A stretch of 64,000 nucleotides of DNA from Pseudomonadales bacterium (GTDB taxonomy: Bacteria > Pseudomonadota > Gammaproteobacteria > Pseudomonadales > Azotimanducaceae), in assembly GCA_019634925.1 (NCBI GenBank), contig JAHCAL010000006.1, positions 186,001-250,000 of the forward strand, read 5' to 3'. The translations under genes and the position numbers were made by a program. This document shows positions 52,579 through 61,009 of this stretch, one piece after another; within the stretch, counting starts at the first letter, position 1; the number at the start of each line of letters is the position of its first letter. Below the pieces are notes generated by a model, which worked only from the letters and a program-made list of their open reading frames with translations, was not told where the DNA came from and ran no database searches.

Positions 52579-53331
52579 ATGCCGTACTTTCTCGAAATCT
52601 TCGGTCGGCTACCCCGTGCAGGCCCTGGCTCGACCGAGTCCACGCGGCGCGCCTATGGACTGCTGTCGGGCGTACCCAAGGCTCCACGCATCCTCGACAT
52701 TGGTTGCGGTCCCGGGGTGCAGACTGTCGATCTGCTGAAGATTTCCGGTGGCACAGTTCTCGCGCTGGATTTTCTCCCGCTGATGCTGGAGAGGACCAGG
52801 TCGTCTGCCATGCAAGCGGGTGTGTCGGAGCGCCTGGAAGTGCTCGAGCAGGACATGAGGGAAATGGACTTCCCTTCGGACAGCTTCGACATCATCTGGT
52901 CCGAGGGCGCAATCTACAATCTGGGGTTCGAAGAAGGCCTCGTAAGAGTGCGGGGCTACGTGAAGGCAGGTGGTTATGTCGCGGTCAGCGAGGCCGTGTG
53001 GCTGAAGCCGGACCCTCCCCGACCGGTCGTCGACTTCTGGGCGGAGTATCCGGAGATCGACACCGTCGAGAACAAGCGCGCCGTGATTGAACGCCTCGGA
53101 TACGGCCTGGAGGGCTGGTTCATTCTTCCCGAACTCGACTGGACGGCGAACTATTACGAGCCGATGGAAAAGCTGTTGGTGCAGAAGTCCGAAGAATGGA
53201 AGGACATTCCCGAGGCGCTCGCGGCGATAGAGAATGCACGTCACGAAATCTCGCTTTACCGGCAGCACTCTGATTACTATGGCTACGCGTTCTTTGTCAT
53301 GCGGCGCGCGGCTGCATGTGAGCGCATGTGA
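52579..53331 (+). CDS. Class I SAM-dependent methyltransferase
   Basis: A 250-residue methyltransferase with motif I RILDIGCGPGVQTVDLL, LALDFLPLMLERTR and FDIIWSEGAIYNLGFEEGL, resembling small-molecule methyltransferases of the UbiE/arsenite type. The ATG at 52579 is chosen; a GTG at 52525 would add 18 residues without support. The C-terminal FFVMRRAAACERM runs into a 10-bp tandem repeat that also holds the stop, so repeat number would change the last residues. The gene is GC-rich like the core genome. Confidence 0.8.
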   Translation: MPYFLEIFGRLPRAGPGSTESTRRAYGLLSGVPKAPRILDIGCGPGVQTVDLLKISGGTVLALDFLPLMLERTRSSAMQAGVSERLEVLEQDMREMDFPSDSFDIIWSEGAIYNLGFEEGLVRVRGYVKAGGYVAVSEAVWLKPDPPRPVVDFWAEYPEIDTVENKRAVIERLGYGLEGWFILPELDWTANYYEPMEKLLVQKSEEWKDIPEALAAIENARHEISLYRQHSDYYGYAFFVMRRAAACERM

Positions 53332-53363
53332 GCGCATGTGAGTGCATGTGAGTGCATGTGAGC
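53314..53363. repeat. 10-bp tandem repeat gcatgtgagY, five copies
   Basis: Five units of gcatgtgagc or gcatgtgagt in a row cross the methyltransferase stop codon and extend 32 bp beyond it. The unit is not a multiple of three. Confidence 0.9.
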
Positions 53364-53376
53364 AAAGGAGCGCCTC

Positions 53377-53409
53377 ATGTCCGGAGACGAGCAAAAATGG
53401 TGGGCTTGA
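53377..53409 (+). CDS. Possible 10-residue leader peptide
   Basis: ATG at 53377 has a strong AAAGGAG site 6 bases upstream and reads MSGDEQKWWA before a TGA, 4 bases before the methionine aminopeptidase ATG. It may be a short coupled leader or a chance start. Confidence 0.25.
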   Translation: MSGDEQKWWA

Positions 53410-53413
53410 CCAG

Positions 53414-54160
53414 ATGACCATCGAGACCCAGGACGACATCGTTGCCCTGCAACGCATCGGCCGCATCGTCGCGTCGACCCTGCAGTACATGCTCGACGCC
53501 GCCGAGCCGGGTATGACCACCCGTGAACTCGACCTGATCGGCGAGCGCCTGCTGGCGGAGCACGGTGCCAGCCCTGCGCCGCGGATCACTTACGATTTTC
53601 CCGGTGCTACGTGCATCAGCATCAACGAAGAGGCGGCGCACGGTATTCCCGGGGAACGGATCATCCGCGCGGGCGACGTCCTGAACGTCGACGTGTCGGC
53701 CGAGCTCGGCGGTTACTTCGCCGACACCGGGGGCACGACCGTGGTGCCGCCGGTCACGCCGCAGAAGACGCGGCTCTGCCACGCCGCGCGGACGGCGCTT
53801 GCGAGGGCGATGCAATGTGCGCGGGCGGACCAGCCGTTGAACCGGATCGGCGGCGCCATCGAGCGCACCGCGAAGACCTACGGCTTTCGGGTCATCGAGA
53901 ATCTCGGCAGCCATGGGACTGGTCGTGCGCTGCACGAGGCGCCGGAACACATCCCCGGTTACTTCGACCCATCTGACAGGCGCGTTCTGCGGGAAGGCAT
54001 GGTCATCACCATCGAGCCGTTCCTGTCGACCAAGAGTCGCTTCGTCACCGAGCTGGCCGACGGTTGGACCCTGGCCGGTGCGCGCGGCAACCTGTCGGCG
54101 CAGTACGAACATACGATGATCATCACGAGGGGAGCGCCGATCGTCGTCACGCAGTGCTGA
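53414..54160 (+). CDS. map: Type I methionine aminopeptidase
   Basis: A 248-residue MetAP with all metal and catalytic residues: H76 (AAHGIPG), D93 (VDVSA), D104 (ADTGG), H167 (SHGTGRALHEAP), E201 (TIEPF) and E232 (QYEHT). It removes the initiator Met from new proteins. The ATG lacks its own good ribosome site, but a 10-codon reading frame with a strong site ends 4 bases upstream, so translation may be coupled. The stand-alone position next to a methyltransferase suggests a second Map rather than the main copy, which often sits near rpsB. Confidence 0.9.
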   Translation: MTIETQDDIVALQRIGRIVASTLQYMLDAAEPGMTTRELDLIGERLLAEHGASPAPRITYDFPGATCISINEEAAHGIPGERIIRAGDVLNVDVSAELGGYFADTGGTTVVPPVTPQKTRLCHAARTALARAMQCARADQPLNRIGGAIERTAKTYGFRVIENLGSHGTGRALHEAPEHIPGYFDPSDRRVLREGMVITIEPFLSTKSRFVTELADGWTLAGARGNLSAQYEHTMIITRGAPIVVTQC

Positions 54161-54176
54161 TCGCGCTGCTGCGCGT

Positions 54177-55151
54177 TCACGCCCGCTCGCGCAGCGCCCG
54201 CGTTCGCGCCCGGAGCGGGGCGGTGAAGAGGCGGACCAGCACGATCATCGTGCCACCGGCCATGAGTCCGAAGACGCCTGAGCCGAGTGCGCCGCCGAGC
54301 CAGCCGACGAATCCGGGCGCGATCGGTGATGCAGTTCCGACGGCATCGGCGAGATCGTGGATCATGTGGCCCAGCCGCTCGAATCCATAGGTTTCGAGGC
54401 CATGCAGGAAGATCCCGCCGCCGACCCACAGCATCGCAGCGGTGCCGACCACCGCGATGGTGGCCAGGAATCCGGGCATGAACCGGACCAGGGCGCGGCC
54501 GAGCATGCGCGCTGCCGCGCTACCGCTGCCGGCCAGTACGAGGCCGGCGTCGTCGGCCTTCACGATCAGCGCGACCATGCCGTATACGCCAGCGGTGATC
54601 GCCACCGCGACGACGGCCAGCGCGAATGCCGTCATCCAGGGACCGGCTTCCGGAATGCTCGCCAGCGCGATCGCCATGATTTCGGCCGACAGGATGAAGT
54701 CGGTGCGGATCGCGCCGGCTACCTTCCGGGCTTCGAGTTCGTCGGCGCTTTCGAGCGGGCGTTCGACCCCGGACGCCTGCGCGTGGGCCGCATGGGAGAA
54801 CACGGCTTCGTACACTTTTTCCGCACCTTCGTAGCAGAGGTACAGCCCGCCGGCCATGAGGAGCGGGGTGATCGCCCAGGGTGCGAAGGCCGACAGCAGG
54901 ATCGCGACCGGGAGCAGTATCAGGAGCTTGTTGCGCAACGAGCCCTTTGCGATCTTCGCGACGATGGGCAGTTCCCGATCGGCTGCGAAGCCCACCAGGT
55001 ATCGGGGCGTGACGGCGGTATCGTCGATGACCACGCCGGCGGACTTTGCGCTCGCCTTCGCGGCGTGTGCGCCGATGTCGTCGAGAGACGCAGCCGCAAC
55101 CTTCGCGATCCCCGCGATGTCGTCGAGCAGCGCGATCAGGCCCGTGGCCAT
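54177..55151 (-). CDS. DUF808 (YedI-like) membrane protein
   Basis: A 324-residue polytopic protein starting MATGLIALLDDIAGIAKVAAASLDDIGAHAAKASAKSAGVVIDDTAV (key first residues given), a hallmark of DUF808/YedI, followed by TPRYLVGFAADRELPIVAKIAKGSLRNK. Around six to seven helices follow, including LLILLPVAILLSAFAPWAITPLLMAGGLYLCYEGAEK. The function of the family is unknown. Convergent with map, 16 bp apart. Confidence 0.9.
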   Translation of the reverse strand: MATGLIALLDDIAGIAKVAAASLDDIGAHAAKASAKSAGVVIDDTAVTPRYLVGFAADRELPIVAKIAKGSLRNKLLILLPVAILLSAFAPWAITPLLMAGGLYLCYEGAEKVYEAVFSHAAHAQASGVERPLESADELEARKVAGAIRTDFILSAEIMAIALASIPEAGPWMTAFALAVVAVAITAGVYGMVALIVKADDAGLVLAGSGSAAARMLGRALVRFMPGFLATIAVVGTAAMLWVGGGIFLHGLETYGFERLGHMIHDLADAVGTASPIAPGFVGWLGGALGSGVFGLMAGGTMIVLVRLFTAPLRARTRALRERA

Positions 55152-55402
55152 CGGCGTACCTCTGGATGCAGTTCCGGCCGGGTGCGTCGGGATCGACGAT
55201 CCGCCCGGGCGGTAGCGCGATGGTAGCGTACCGGGTCGATCAGGCCGTAGCGCCGTGATTGCTACGGCTGACCTCTGCGGTCGACGGGCACGTTCCGTCC
55301 GGCCATGACAGGCAGTTGACACAAGTCGTCCGACCCATCAGGTTTGGCCGGGTCGCTGTCCATCGCGACCGGTACGAGAACGCTGTGCGGAGGGCGCGAA
55401 CG

Positions 55403-55591
55403 GTGACCTTCTTTCAACTACTCGGCATCGTCGTCGGGCTGTACGCGCTGTACGCAGCGGCGACCGGGCGGGTCTATGTGAAGTCGGGGCCCGGCGGACG
55501 CACCGTCGTACGCAGCGAGTCGCCAGGCTACTTCTGGGTCTGTGTGGCCATTTACCTTGGTCTTGCGATCGCGTTGGTGACGGTCTTCTGA
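55403..55591 (+). CDS. Small two-helix membrane protein
   Basis: A 62-residue frame with two hydrophobic helices (FFQLLGIVVGLYALYAA and YFWVCVAIYLGLAIALVTVF) joined by a short polar loop GRVYVKSGPGGRTVVRSESP. I chose the GTG at 55403 because GGAGGGCG lies 9-14 bases upstream; the open frame extends back to 55259 but that part is not protein-like. No family recognised. Confidence 0.5.
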   Translation: MTFFQLLGIVVGLYALYAAATGRVYVKSGPGGRTVVRSESPGYFWVCVAIYLGLAIALVTVF

Positions 55592-55687
55592 GAGAAGTTC
55601 GTCGCCGGTGAACCATGCGCCGCAGGTTTGACACCCGCCGCGGGCGGTAGGACCATCGGGCCTGCGGTGCCATCCAGGAGCGGATCC

Positions 55688-56731
55688 ATGCAGCTGACGT
55701 TCACCGAAGCCGAACTCTTCACCGACGACCCGCCGGCCCGCCCCCATGAAATCCACGGCCACCGCCTCCACGGCGGTTTCGACGCCGCCGGTCGCTACGT
55801 GCCGCCCCGTTCGAAGGGCCGCGTGCAGGCAATCGAAGCGTGGACGACGGCGTTGCGCGAGCGCGGCGGCGACCTGTTCGACGCCGATGCCTCGCTGCTC
55901 GGCGGGCCGCGCATGCCGAACCCGGCCCAGCAGCGGCTGCTGCTGCGCGAAGGCGTGGGCGCGCCGTTCTGGAACAGCCTCACCATCACCGGCAAGATCG
56001 AGGGCCGCGGGCGGCTGCTCGCCGACGTACCGTTCCCGGACCTCGCGCAGGTCGTGGTCGAGGACATCTCCCAAATGGCGGTCGGCCATCTGAACAAGGG
56101 GCTGCTCAAGGCGCACGGGATCGACGAAGGCGGCGAGCCGGACAAGGGGATCGGCGGCCACGACGTGATGTGGTTCGTCGCCCGCGACCTGGTGTTCGGT
56201 GCCGGTGCCTATCCCGACGTCGAGCCGCCGGAGAGCATCTCGCGGCCGGAGGCCGGCAAGCGCTGGATGCCCGAGCTGCCGCAGCCGTACGAGGGGCTCC
56301 TGAGCCTGCTCATGAACCTCCTGATCATCGAGTTCCGCGCCGAGATCGGGTTCGCCAACACCCAGGAAATCCTGCGTTCGCGAGAGCTCTTCACCAGCCG
56401 GCGCGCCGAAGCGGAGGAGGCCGCGGAGATCGTCGAACGCATCCGCACCGACGAGGAGATCCACGTGACGTCGCTCAGGCTCTACCTCGGCGAACTGCGC
56501 ACCTTGACGCTGCGCACGGTGGACGGCGGGACGATTGCGGGCGCCGAGCTGATCGACCGCTTCTGGAACGGGCTCGTGCACTGGGCGACGGTCGAGCAGC
56601 CGCGCATCGCGGCGGAGAACCAGTACCAGGCGCTGCGGCCGGTGATCCTCGCGCACCCGGAAGGGGCACGCATCCTGGCCGAGTTCGATCGGCTCTCCGA
56701 ACTCGCGACGCCGGCCGTCTCGGCCGGCTGA
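55688..56731 (+). CDS. Conserved hypothetical protein with ferritin-like helices
   Basis: A 347-residue soluble protein. The helical segment LLSLLMNLLIIEFRAEIGFANTQEILRSRELF and later IVERIRTDEEIHVTSLRLYLGELR contain E-x6-Y/H and EEIH patterns that could form a ferritin-like di-iron site, but I cannot confirm it. AGGAG precedes the ATG. It does not overlap with other genes and converges with the DUF169 gene by a hairpin. Family not recognised. Confidence 0.65.
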   Translation: MQLTFTEAELFTDDPPARPHEIHGHRLHGGFDAAGRYVPPRSKGRVQAIEAWTTALRERGGDLFDADASLLGGPRMPNPAQQRLLLREGVGAPFWNSLTITGKIEGRGRLLADVPFPDLAQVVVEDISQMAVGHLNKGLLKAHGIDEGGEPDKGIGGHDVMWFVARDLVFGAGAYPDVEPPESISRPEAGKRWMPELPQPYEGLLSLLMNLLIIEFRAEIGFANTQEILRSRELFTSRRAEAEEAAEIVERIRTDEEIHVTSLRLYLGELRTLTLRTVDGGTIAGAELIDRFWNGLVHWATVEQPRIAAENQYQALRPVILAHPEGARILAEFDRLSELATPAVSAG

Positions 56732-56736
56732 TCGCC

Positions 56737-56761
56737 GGGGTCAGCTCGAGTAGCTGACCCC
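56737..56761. terminator. Hairpin between convergent genes
   Basis: GGGGTCAGCT (56737-56746) and AGCTGACCCC (56752-56761) form a perfect 10-bp stem with a 5-base loop. It lacks a T-run, and its left arm holds the DUF169 stop codon. It may work as a weak bidirectional terminator. Confidence 0.45.
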
Positions 56762-57529
56762 CATCCCCGCGCGTACGTCGTTGTTCACGCCGTACGGCGC
56801 GATCGGGTAGCGCAGCCCGTTGCGCGACAGCGCCTCGAGGCCGGCGATGACCTTGGGCAGGTAGCGCGGAGGCAGCGCCATCAGCAGTTCGTCTTCCATC
56901 ACGCCGCCGTAACGGCGCTCGGCGAAGCACGGGATCGACAGGCTCGGCTCGCCGGTGGCGAGCGCACGGCCCCAAGAGTCGGCGCACGCCGACTCGCCCA
57001 CGCAGCCCCACTCGAGCTTCCGGTAGCCGCTCCACTGCAACCCGTTGATGAACAGGATCATCTGCGCCGGCGTGGCGTAGATCAGGCAGATGTCCGGCGG
57101 ATTCAGCCGGCCGCTGGTCAGCGGGCTCACCGCCATGGCCTCGTACCGGCCGAACGGCACCACGTCCATGGCGTGCTGGTGGGCGCTCGCGTCGGGGCCG
57201 GTTTCGTACCACACACCGGTCATGCGATCGCCCGAGAGCCACGACTCGCTGCGCGGGTGCAGGCCGATCACCGTGCTGCACTGTGCGCCGACCAGGTCCT
57301 CGGCGGTGATGCCGACGGTCCAGCCGTTGCGCGCCGCCTGGCCGACGATCTGGTCGGTCGCGTGCACGGCGGTCGGGCGGCGGATCTTCGGAATCGCCTC
57401 CATGTCCGCGCGCCGCTCGAAGAGCTTCATGCCGATCGGCGTGGTGCGCAGGCGCAGGTAGCGGTTCAGCTGGTCGATCAGGTGCGGCCAGTCGTAGGCG
57501 GAGTGTTCGGTCGCAATCAGCTCGCTCAT
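56741..57529 (-). CDS. DUF169 family protein
   Basis: A 262-residue DUF169 member: LRLRTTPIGMKLFER near the start, AARNGWTVGITAEDLVGAQCSTVIGL, GRLNPPDICLIYATPAQMILFINGLQWSGY and the Cys pair in GCVGESACADS, followed by IPCFAERRYGGVMEDELLMALPP. The conserved cysteines suggest a metal cluster; the function is not known. Its ATG overlaps the stop of the alpha/beta hydrolase upstream (ATGA), within a three-gene coupled operon 59270-56741. Confidence 0.85.
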   Translation of the reverse strand: MSELIATEHSAYDWPHLIDQLNRYLRLRTTPIGMKLFERRADMEAIPKIRRPTAVHATDQIVGQAARNGWTVGITAEDLVGAQCSTVIGLHPRSESWLSGDRMTGVWYETGPDASAHQHAMDVVPFGRYEAMAVSPLTSGRLNPPDICLIYATPAQMILFINGLQWSGYRKLEWGCVGESACADSWGRALATGEPSLSIPCFAERRYGGVMEDELLMALPPRYLPKVIAGLEALSRNGLRYPIAPYGVNNDVRAGMGVSYSS

Positions 57530-58431
57530 CGGTGTCGCTCCAGGAAGTCGCGGGTGGCGCGGGTCAGCGCCTCGGGTTGATCGAAGTGCACCATGTGGCC
57601 GGCGCCGGCGAGGGCGACGTGTTCGGCGTTCGGAAAGCTCCGCACGCGCGCTTCGAGCTCGCCCGGTGCAAAGCGGCCGTCCCATTCGAGACCGAGCTGG
57701 CTGCCCCAGTACTCGTATGCGAGGTCGCCGGAGACGATCAGCGTCGGACAGCGCGTATGACGCCAGAACACCTCGGTGTCCGCGCGCCGCGTGCGTGCGA
57801 CGAACACGCTGCCGACCAGCGGATCGAACGTCCAGACGCGCTCGCCGGCCGCGTTGACCCGGGTGGCGAGCTCGGCGAGCTCGCCGGCACGTTCGGGTGC
57901 CAGGCGCGGGTTGTTGGCGAGCAGCCGGCGCGCAGCGAACTCGAGGTCCGGTAGCGGCCGCTGCCGCCGCGGCATGCCGAGCACGCCAAGCAGGTGTTGG
58001 CCGTAGCCGGCCAGCCAGAAGCGTTCGTCGTTCTCGCCCGGCCGTTCCGGCGGCCCGAGGCCTTCGACCAGGATGGCGGTGCGTACCCGCGCGGGAAAGA
58101 CCGCCGCGAAGCGGACCAGGATCTGGCCCCCCAGGCTGTGGCCGAAGAAGTGCGCGTCCGGCAATTCGAGCGTGTCCATGACCTTGTGCAAATCGAACAG
58201 GTACTGCTCGAAGGTGTAACCGCCGGCCTGGTCGCTGTCACCGTGCCCGCGCAGCTCCGGCAGGATGACCCGGTAGCGCGCAGCCAGCGGTTCGGCGATC
58301 GGCAGCAGGCTCGCCGCCACGTCGCGCATGCCGTGCAGCATCACCAGTGGCGGCGCGTCGGCGGCGCCCAGTTCGAGTACCGAGAGGCCGACGCCGTTTG
58401 CGTCGACCCGATGCCGGAGAGGCGCGATCAT
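57526..58431 (-). CDS. Alpha/beta hydrolase
   Basis: A 301-residue hydrolase with HGMRD as oxyanion-hole region (about 33-37), nucleophile elbow FGHSLGGQ (Ser about 99), a probable acid Asp in IVSGDLAYEYWG, and the catalytic His in LAGAGHMVHFDQPEA. A DSDQAGGYT stretch after LPELRGHG is typical of esterase/epoxide-hydrolase-like members. Coupled by 4-base overlaps to the enoyl-CoA hydratase gene before and the DUF169 gene after, so it may cleave an acyl or lactone intermediate in the same route. Confidence 0.85.
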   Translation of the reverse strand: MIAPLRHRVDANGVGLSVLELGAADAPPLVMLHGMRDVAASLLPIAEPLAARYRVILPELRGHGDSDQAGGYTFEQYLFDLHKVMDTLELPDAHFFGHSLGGQILVRFAAVFPARVRTAILVEGLGPPERPGENDERFWLAGYGQHLLGVLGMPRRQRPLPDLEFAARRLLANNPRLAPERAGELAELATRVNAAGERVWTFDPLVGSVFVARTRRADTEVFWRHTRCPTLIVSGDLAYEYWGSQLGLEWDGRFAPGELEARVRSFPNAEHVALAGAGHMVHFDQPEALTRATRDFLERHR

Positions 58432-59270
58432 TTCACCTCGACGCGCCGGAAGGCCGGCGGCCGCCGCTCGATGAACGATCGCACCCCCTCGCGGAAATCG
58501 TCGCGCTTCAGGCTCTCGTCCATCCACGTATTGCTCTCGCGCAGCGAATCGCCGAGCGGCATGTTGAGGTGGCGGTAGACCTGCGCCTTGATCACCCGGA
58601 GCGATGTCGGCGAGACCTTGCCGGAGAGTTCCCTGATATAGGCGACGGCGGTCGGCACCGCGTCGCCGGTCTCGCACAGGCGCTCGGCGAGACCGAGGCG
58701 CTCGGCTTCCACGCCATCGAACTTGCGCGAACTCCACAGGAGGTCGAGCGCCTTGCCGGAGCCGATCAGGCGCGGCAGCAGCCAGCTCGAACCGTGCTCG
58801 GCGATCAGGCCGCGCTCGGCGAAGGCGGTCGCGAACTTCGCCTGGCGCTCGACGAAGCGCAGGTCGGCGAGCAGCGCAAATACGAAGCCGAGGCCGGCGC
58901 AGGCGCCGTTGACCGCGGCAATGATCGGCTTGCGGACCGAGAGCAGGTAACTGAACGCGACGCCGAACTGCTCACCCATCGCGGGATCGCCCGGTTCGGC
59001 ATCGAATGCGGAAAGATCCTCCCGCTCGCCCGCGCCACCGGCCATGCCGTCGAGTGCACCCATGTCCATGCCGGCGCAGAATCCACGGCCGGCGCCGGTC
59101 AGCACGATGCCGAGTACGGCCGGGTCGCGTTCCGCCGCGGCGAACGCGTGGCGGATCTCGGCCAGCATACGGGTGGTGAAAGCATTCAGCCGGTCCGGCC
59201 GGTTCATGGTGATGATCGCGACCGGGTCGTCGACGTCGTAGCGGATGTGCTGGTACATGCCCTGGTTCAT
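58428..59270 (-). CDS. Enoyl-CoA hydratase/isomerase family protein
   Basis: A 280-residue crotonase-fold enzyme: PVAIITMNRPDRLNAFTTRM, LTGAGRGFCAGMDMGAL (CoA oxyanion site), KPIIAAVNGACAGLGFVFALLADLR (second oxyanion strand) and FAERGLIAEHGSSWLLPRLIG, where Glu acts as catalytic base. ATG preceded by GAGGGG. It leads the operon with the hydrolase and DUF169 genes. Substrate could be an unsaturated fatty acyl-CoA or aromatic-derived acyl-CoA. Confidence 0.88.
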   Translation of the reverse strand: MNQGMYQHIRYDVDDPVAIITMNRPDRLNAFTTRMLAEIRHAFAAAERDPAVLGIVLTGAGRGFCAGMDMGALDGMAGGAGEREDLSAFDAEPGDPAMGEQFGVAFSYLLSVRKPIIAAVNGACAGLGFVFALLADLRFVERQAKFATAFAERGLIAEHGSSWLLPRLIGSGKALDLLWSSRKFDGVEAERLGLAERLCETGDAVPTAVAYIRELSGKVSPTSLRVIKAQVYRHLNMPLGDSLRESNTWMDESLKRDDFREGVRSFIERRPPAFRRVEVK

Positions 59271-59432
59271 TGGGGGTCCCCTCGAAAGTGAGGCTCGGGA
59301 CTGTACCGCAACCCGAACCGGGCGCGCGAGCGGGTCGGCTGCCCGTCTGGCTCTGCCGGTCGGGGTTCGGCGCGGGAACGGCTGCGTTATGATCGGCGCA
59401 TGCTGCGTCATGATGCGTAAGGTGCCTGCCGC

Positions 59433-60182
59433 GTGAGTCGTTCCCAACTGGCCTTCCTGGTCTTCTGCCTGGTGCTGATCTGCGTGTCCGGCGCGCTGGT
59501 CTGGTACGTCGGACCGACGGTGAGCGCCATCGCGTTCGATGCCGACCGGCGCAGCGCGCCGTATTTCGTCCTGCACCTGGTGCCGCAGACGCCAAAGATG
59601 GACATCGCCGCGGTCGCTGCTTACCGCACCGAGCTCGACGCGACGGTTGCCATGGAGGGCGCCCGCCCGCTCTGGTCCAGTACGCATACGCGTCGTCACG
59701 AATCACGCACCCGGGCAGGGTCCCTGCGCGGTGCCATGGAAGCCGTGGACCTGATCCGCTTCGAACACGGTGCGGACCTCGTTCACATGCTGACCGGCGA
59801 GGAGTTTCGCGCGCTGATCGGCGGCGCCCCTTTCGAGGTCCGCCTGGCCGGATCGGCGACCCCGCCGCAGGACCTGCGCGCGGGTGAGGTCGCCGTGCTG
59901 GTGCTCTACGAGGGCGTCGGCAGTGATTACGCGAGTCCGTTCGGAGTGCCGGGCGAATCCGGCTGGCTGATCGTGCTCGACCGCTTTGGCGGCCGGGTCG
60001 CCTGGGATGCGCCGATCGAGTGGATTCGCGGCCGCGAGACCTGGAACCGGCTGCTCCTGCTGCAGTTCCCCGACACCCGTTCGGCCGGCGGCTGGCTGCG
60101 TGATCCGGCAACGCTCACCGAGCGTGCCATCGTGAGCCGTCACATCGGCGATCTGCTGGTAATCGCTGCGTTCGCGGACTGA
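59433..60182 (+). CDS. Membrane-anchored hypothetical protein
   Basis: A 249-residue protein beginning with GTG, with one N-terminal helix (LAFLVFCLVLICVSGALVWYV) and then a soluble part containing two ferredoxin-like stretches, YFVLHLVPQTPKMDIAAVAAYRTEL and LLLLQFPDTRSAGGWLRDPATLTERAI, that recall the DUF1330/EthD dimeric alpha-beta barrel family. It is probably periplasm-facing or a signal-anchored protein. Its last 43 bp overlap the convergent methyltransferase gene. Function unknown. Confidence 0.6.
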   Translation: MSRSQLAFLVFCLVLICVSGALVWYVGPTVSAIAFDADRRSAPYFVLHLVPQTPKMDIAAVAAYRTELDATVAMEGARPLWSSTHTRRHESRTRAGSLRGAMEAVDLIRFEHGADLVHMLTGEEFRALIGGAPFEVRLAGSATPPQDLRAGEVAVLVLYEGVGSDYASPFGVPGESGWLIVLDRFGGRVAWDAPIEWIRGRETWNRLLLLQFPDTRSAGGWLRDPATLTERAIVSRHIGDLLVIAAFAD

Positions 60183-60874
60183 TCCGGCGGGTCGTTCGCA
60201 CCGGCGTGAAAGACACGCACGGTGCGGAATTCGTCGAATTCCCCGAGGTTCGGGAAGGTGCGTGCCTCGAGTGTGGCGATCTGCCGGAATGCCACGTCCG
60301 GGAGCGTCGCGATGCGGGAGTCCGCCACCAGCGTCTGTGCGGCCAGCGCCCGTGCGCGGTCGAGCAGCGGCAGGTTGCTGCGGTCGTAGAGCACGTCCGC
60401 CATCAGCAGCACGTCCTGGCCCGGCGGCAGCTTGGCGAGATCGTCGACGAGGTCGACCGTGACGCCGTTCAGCACGGCATTTGCCGCGGTCGCCGCCAGC
60501 GCATCGGGATCGTTGTCGCAGGCGATCACCCGCGCAGCGCCCGCCAGCGCCGCCGCGATGGCGACCACGCCGGAGCCGGGCCCCAGGTCGACGACCCGGC
60601 GGCCCCTGACCCAGTCAGGCGTCTGCAGCAGCAGGCGTGCCAGCGCGAGCCCGCTGCCCCAGCAGAACGCCCAGTACGCGGGCTGCGCGATCACCGCGTG
60701 CATGACCTCGGCGGGCAGCGGCCCGAGTGGGAAGTCCGCGTTGATCAGACCGAGCCGAATCGCCGGGCAGCCGGGCAGGGCCTGCACCTCGATGCGGGCG
60801 TCAGGCAGCGTGCGTTGCAGGCGCGCGGCGAGGTCGCCGGTCGCGCGATGCGCCGATTGACGGGCCTCGGCCAT
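60140..60874 (-). CDS. PrmA/ETFB-KMT-like SAM methyltransferase
   Basis: A 244-residue methyltransferase with VVDLGPGSGVVAIAAALAGAARVIACDNDPDALAATAANA as SAM site (main residues given), and YWAFCWGSGLALARLLL ahead of it, a feature of lysine/protein methyltransferases of the ETFB-KMT and PrmA group. LMADVLYDRSNLP sits where those enzymes have their DxxY catalytic element. The ATG at 60874 has GGAGAC upstream; an ATG ten codons earlier is also open. Overlaps the convergent gene by 43 bp. Confidence 0.75.
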   Translation of the reverse strand: MAEARQSAHRATGDLAARLQRTLPDARIEVQALPGCPAIRLGLINADFPLGPLPAEVMHAVIAQPAYWAFCWGSGLALARLLLQTPDWVRGRRVVDLGPGSGVVAIAAALAGAARVIACDNDPDALAATAANAVLNGVTVDLVDDLAKLPPGQDVLLMADVLYDRSNLPLLDRARALAAQTLVADSRIATLPDVAFRQIATLEARTFPNLGEFDEFRTVRVFHAGANDPPDQSANAAITSRSPM

Positions 60875-61009
60875 TGACGGGTCTCCGGCGAGCAGGGGGC
60901 GCATGGTGGCTTTGCCTGGCAGCCCATGCAAGCCGGGTGCCCTTCGCGGAGGTGTAGATCGATCGTGCCGAGGCTTCCGCTTCCTTCGTGAAGCTGGTCA
61001 ACTGGCGCG

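Noticed and set aside
53342..53413. Earlier start for methionine aminopeptidase
   Set aside because: The upstream codons lie in the tandem repeat and do not resemble a MetAP N-terminus.
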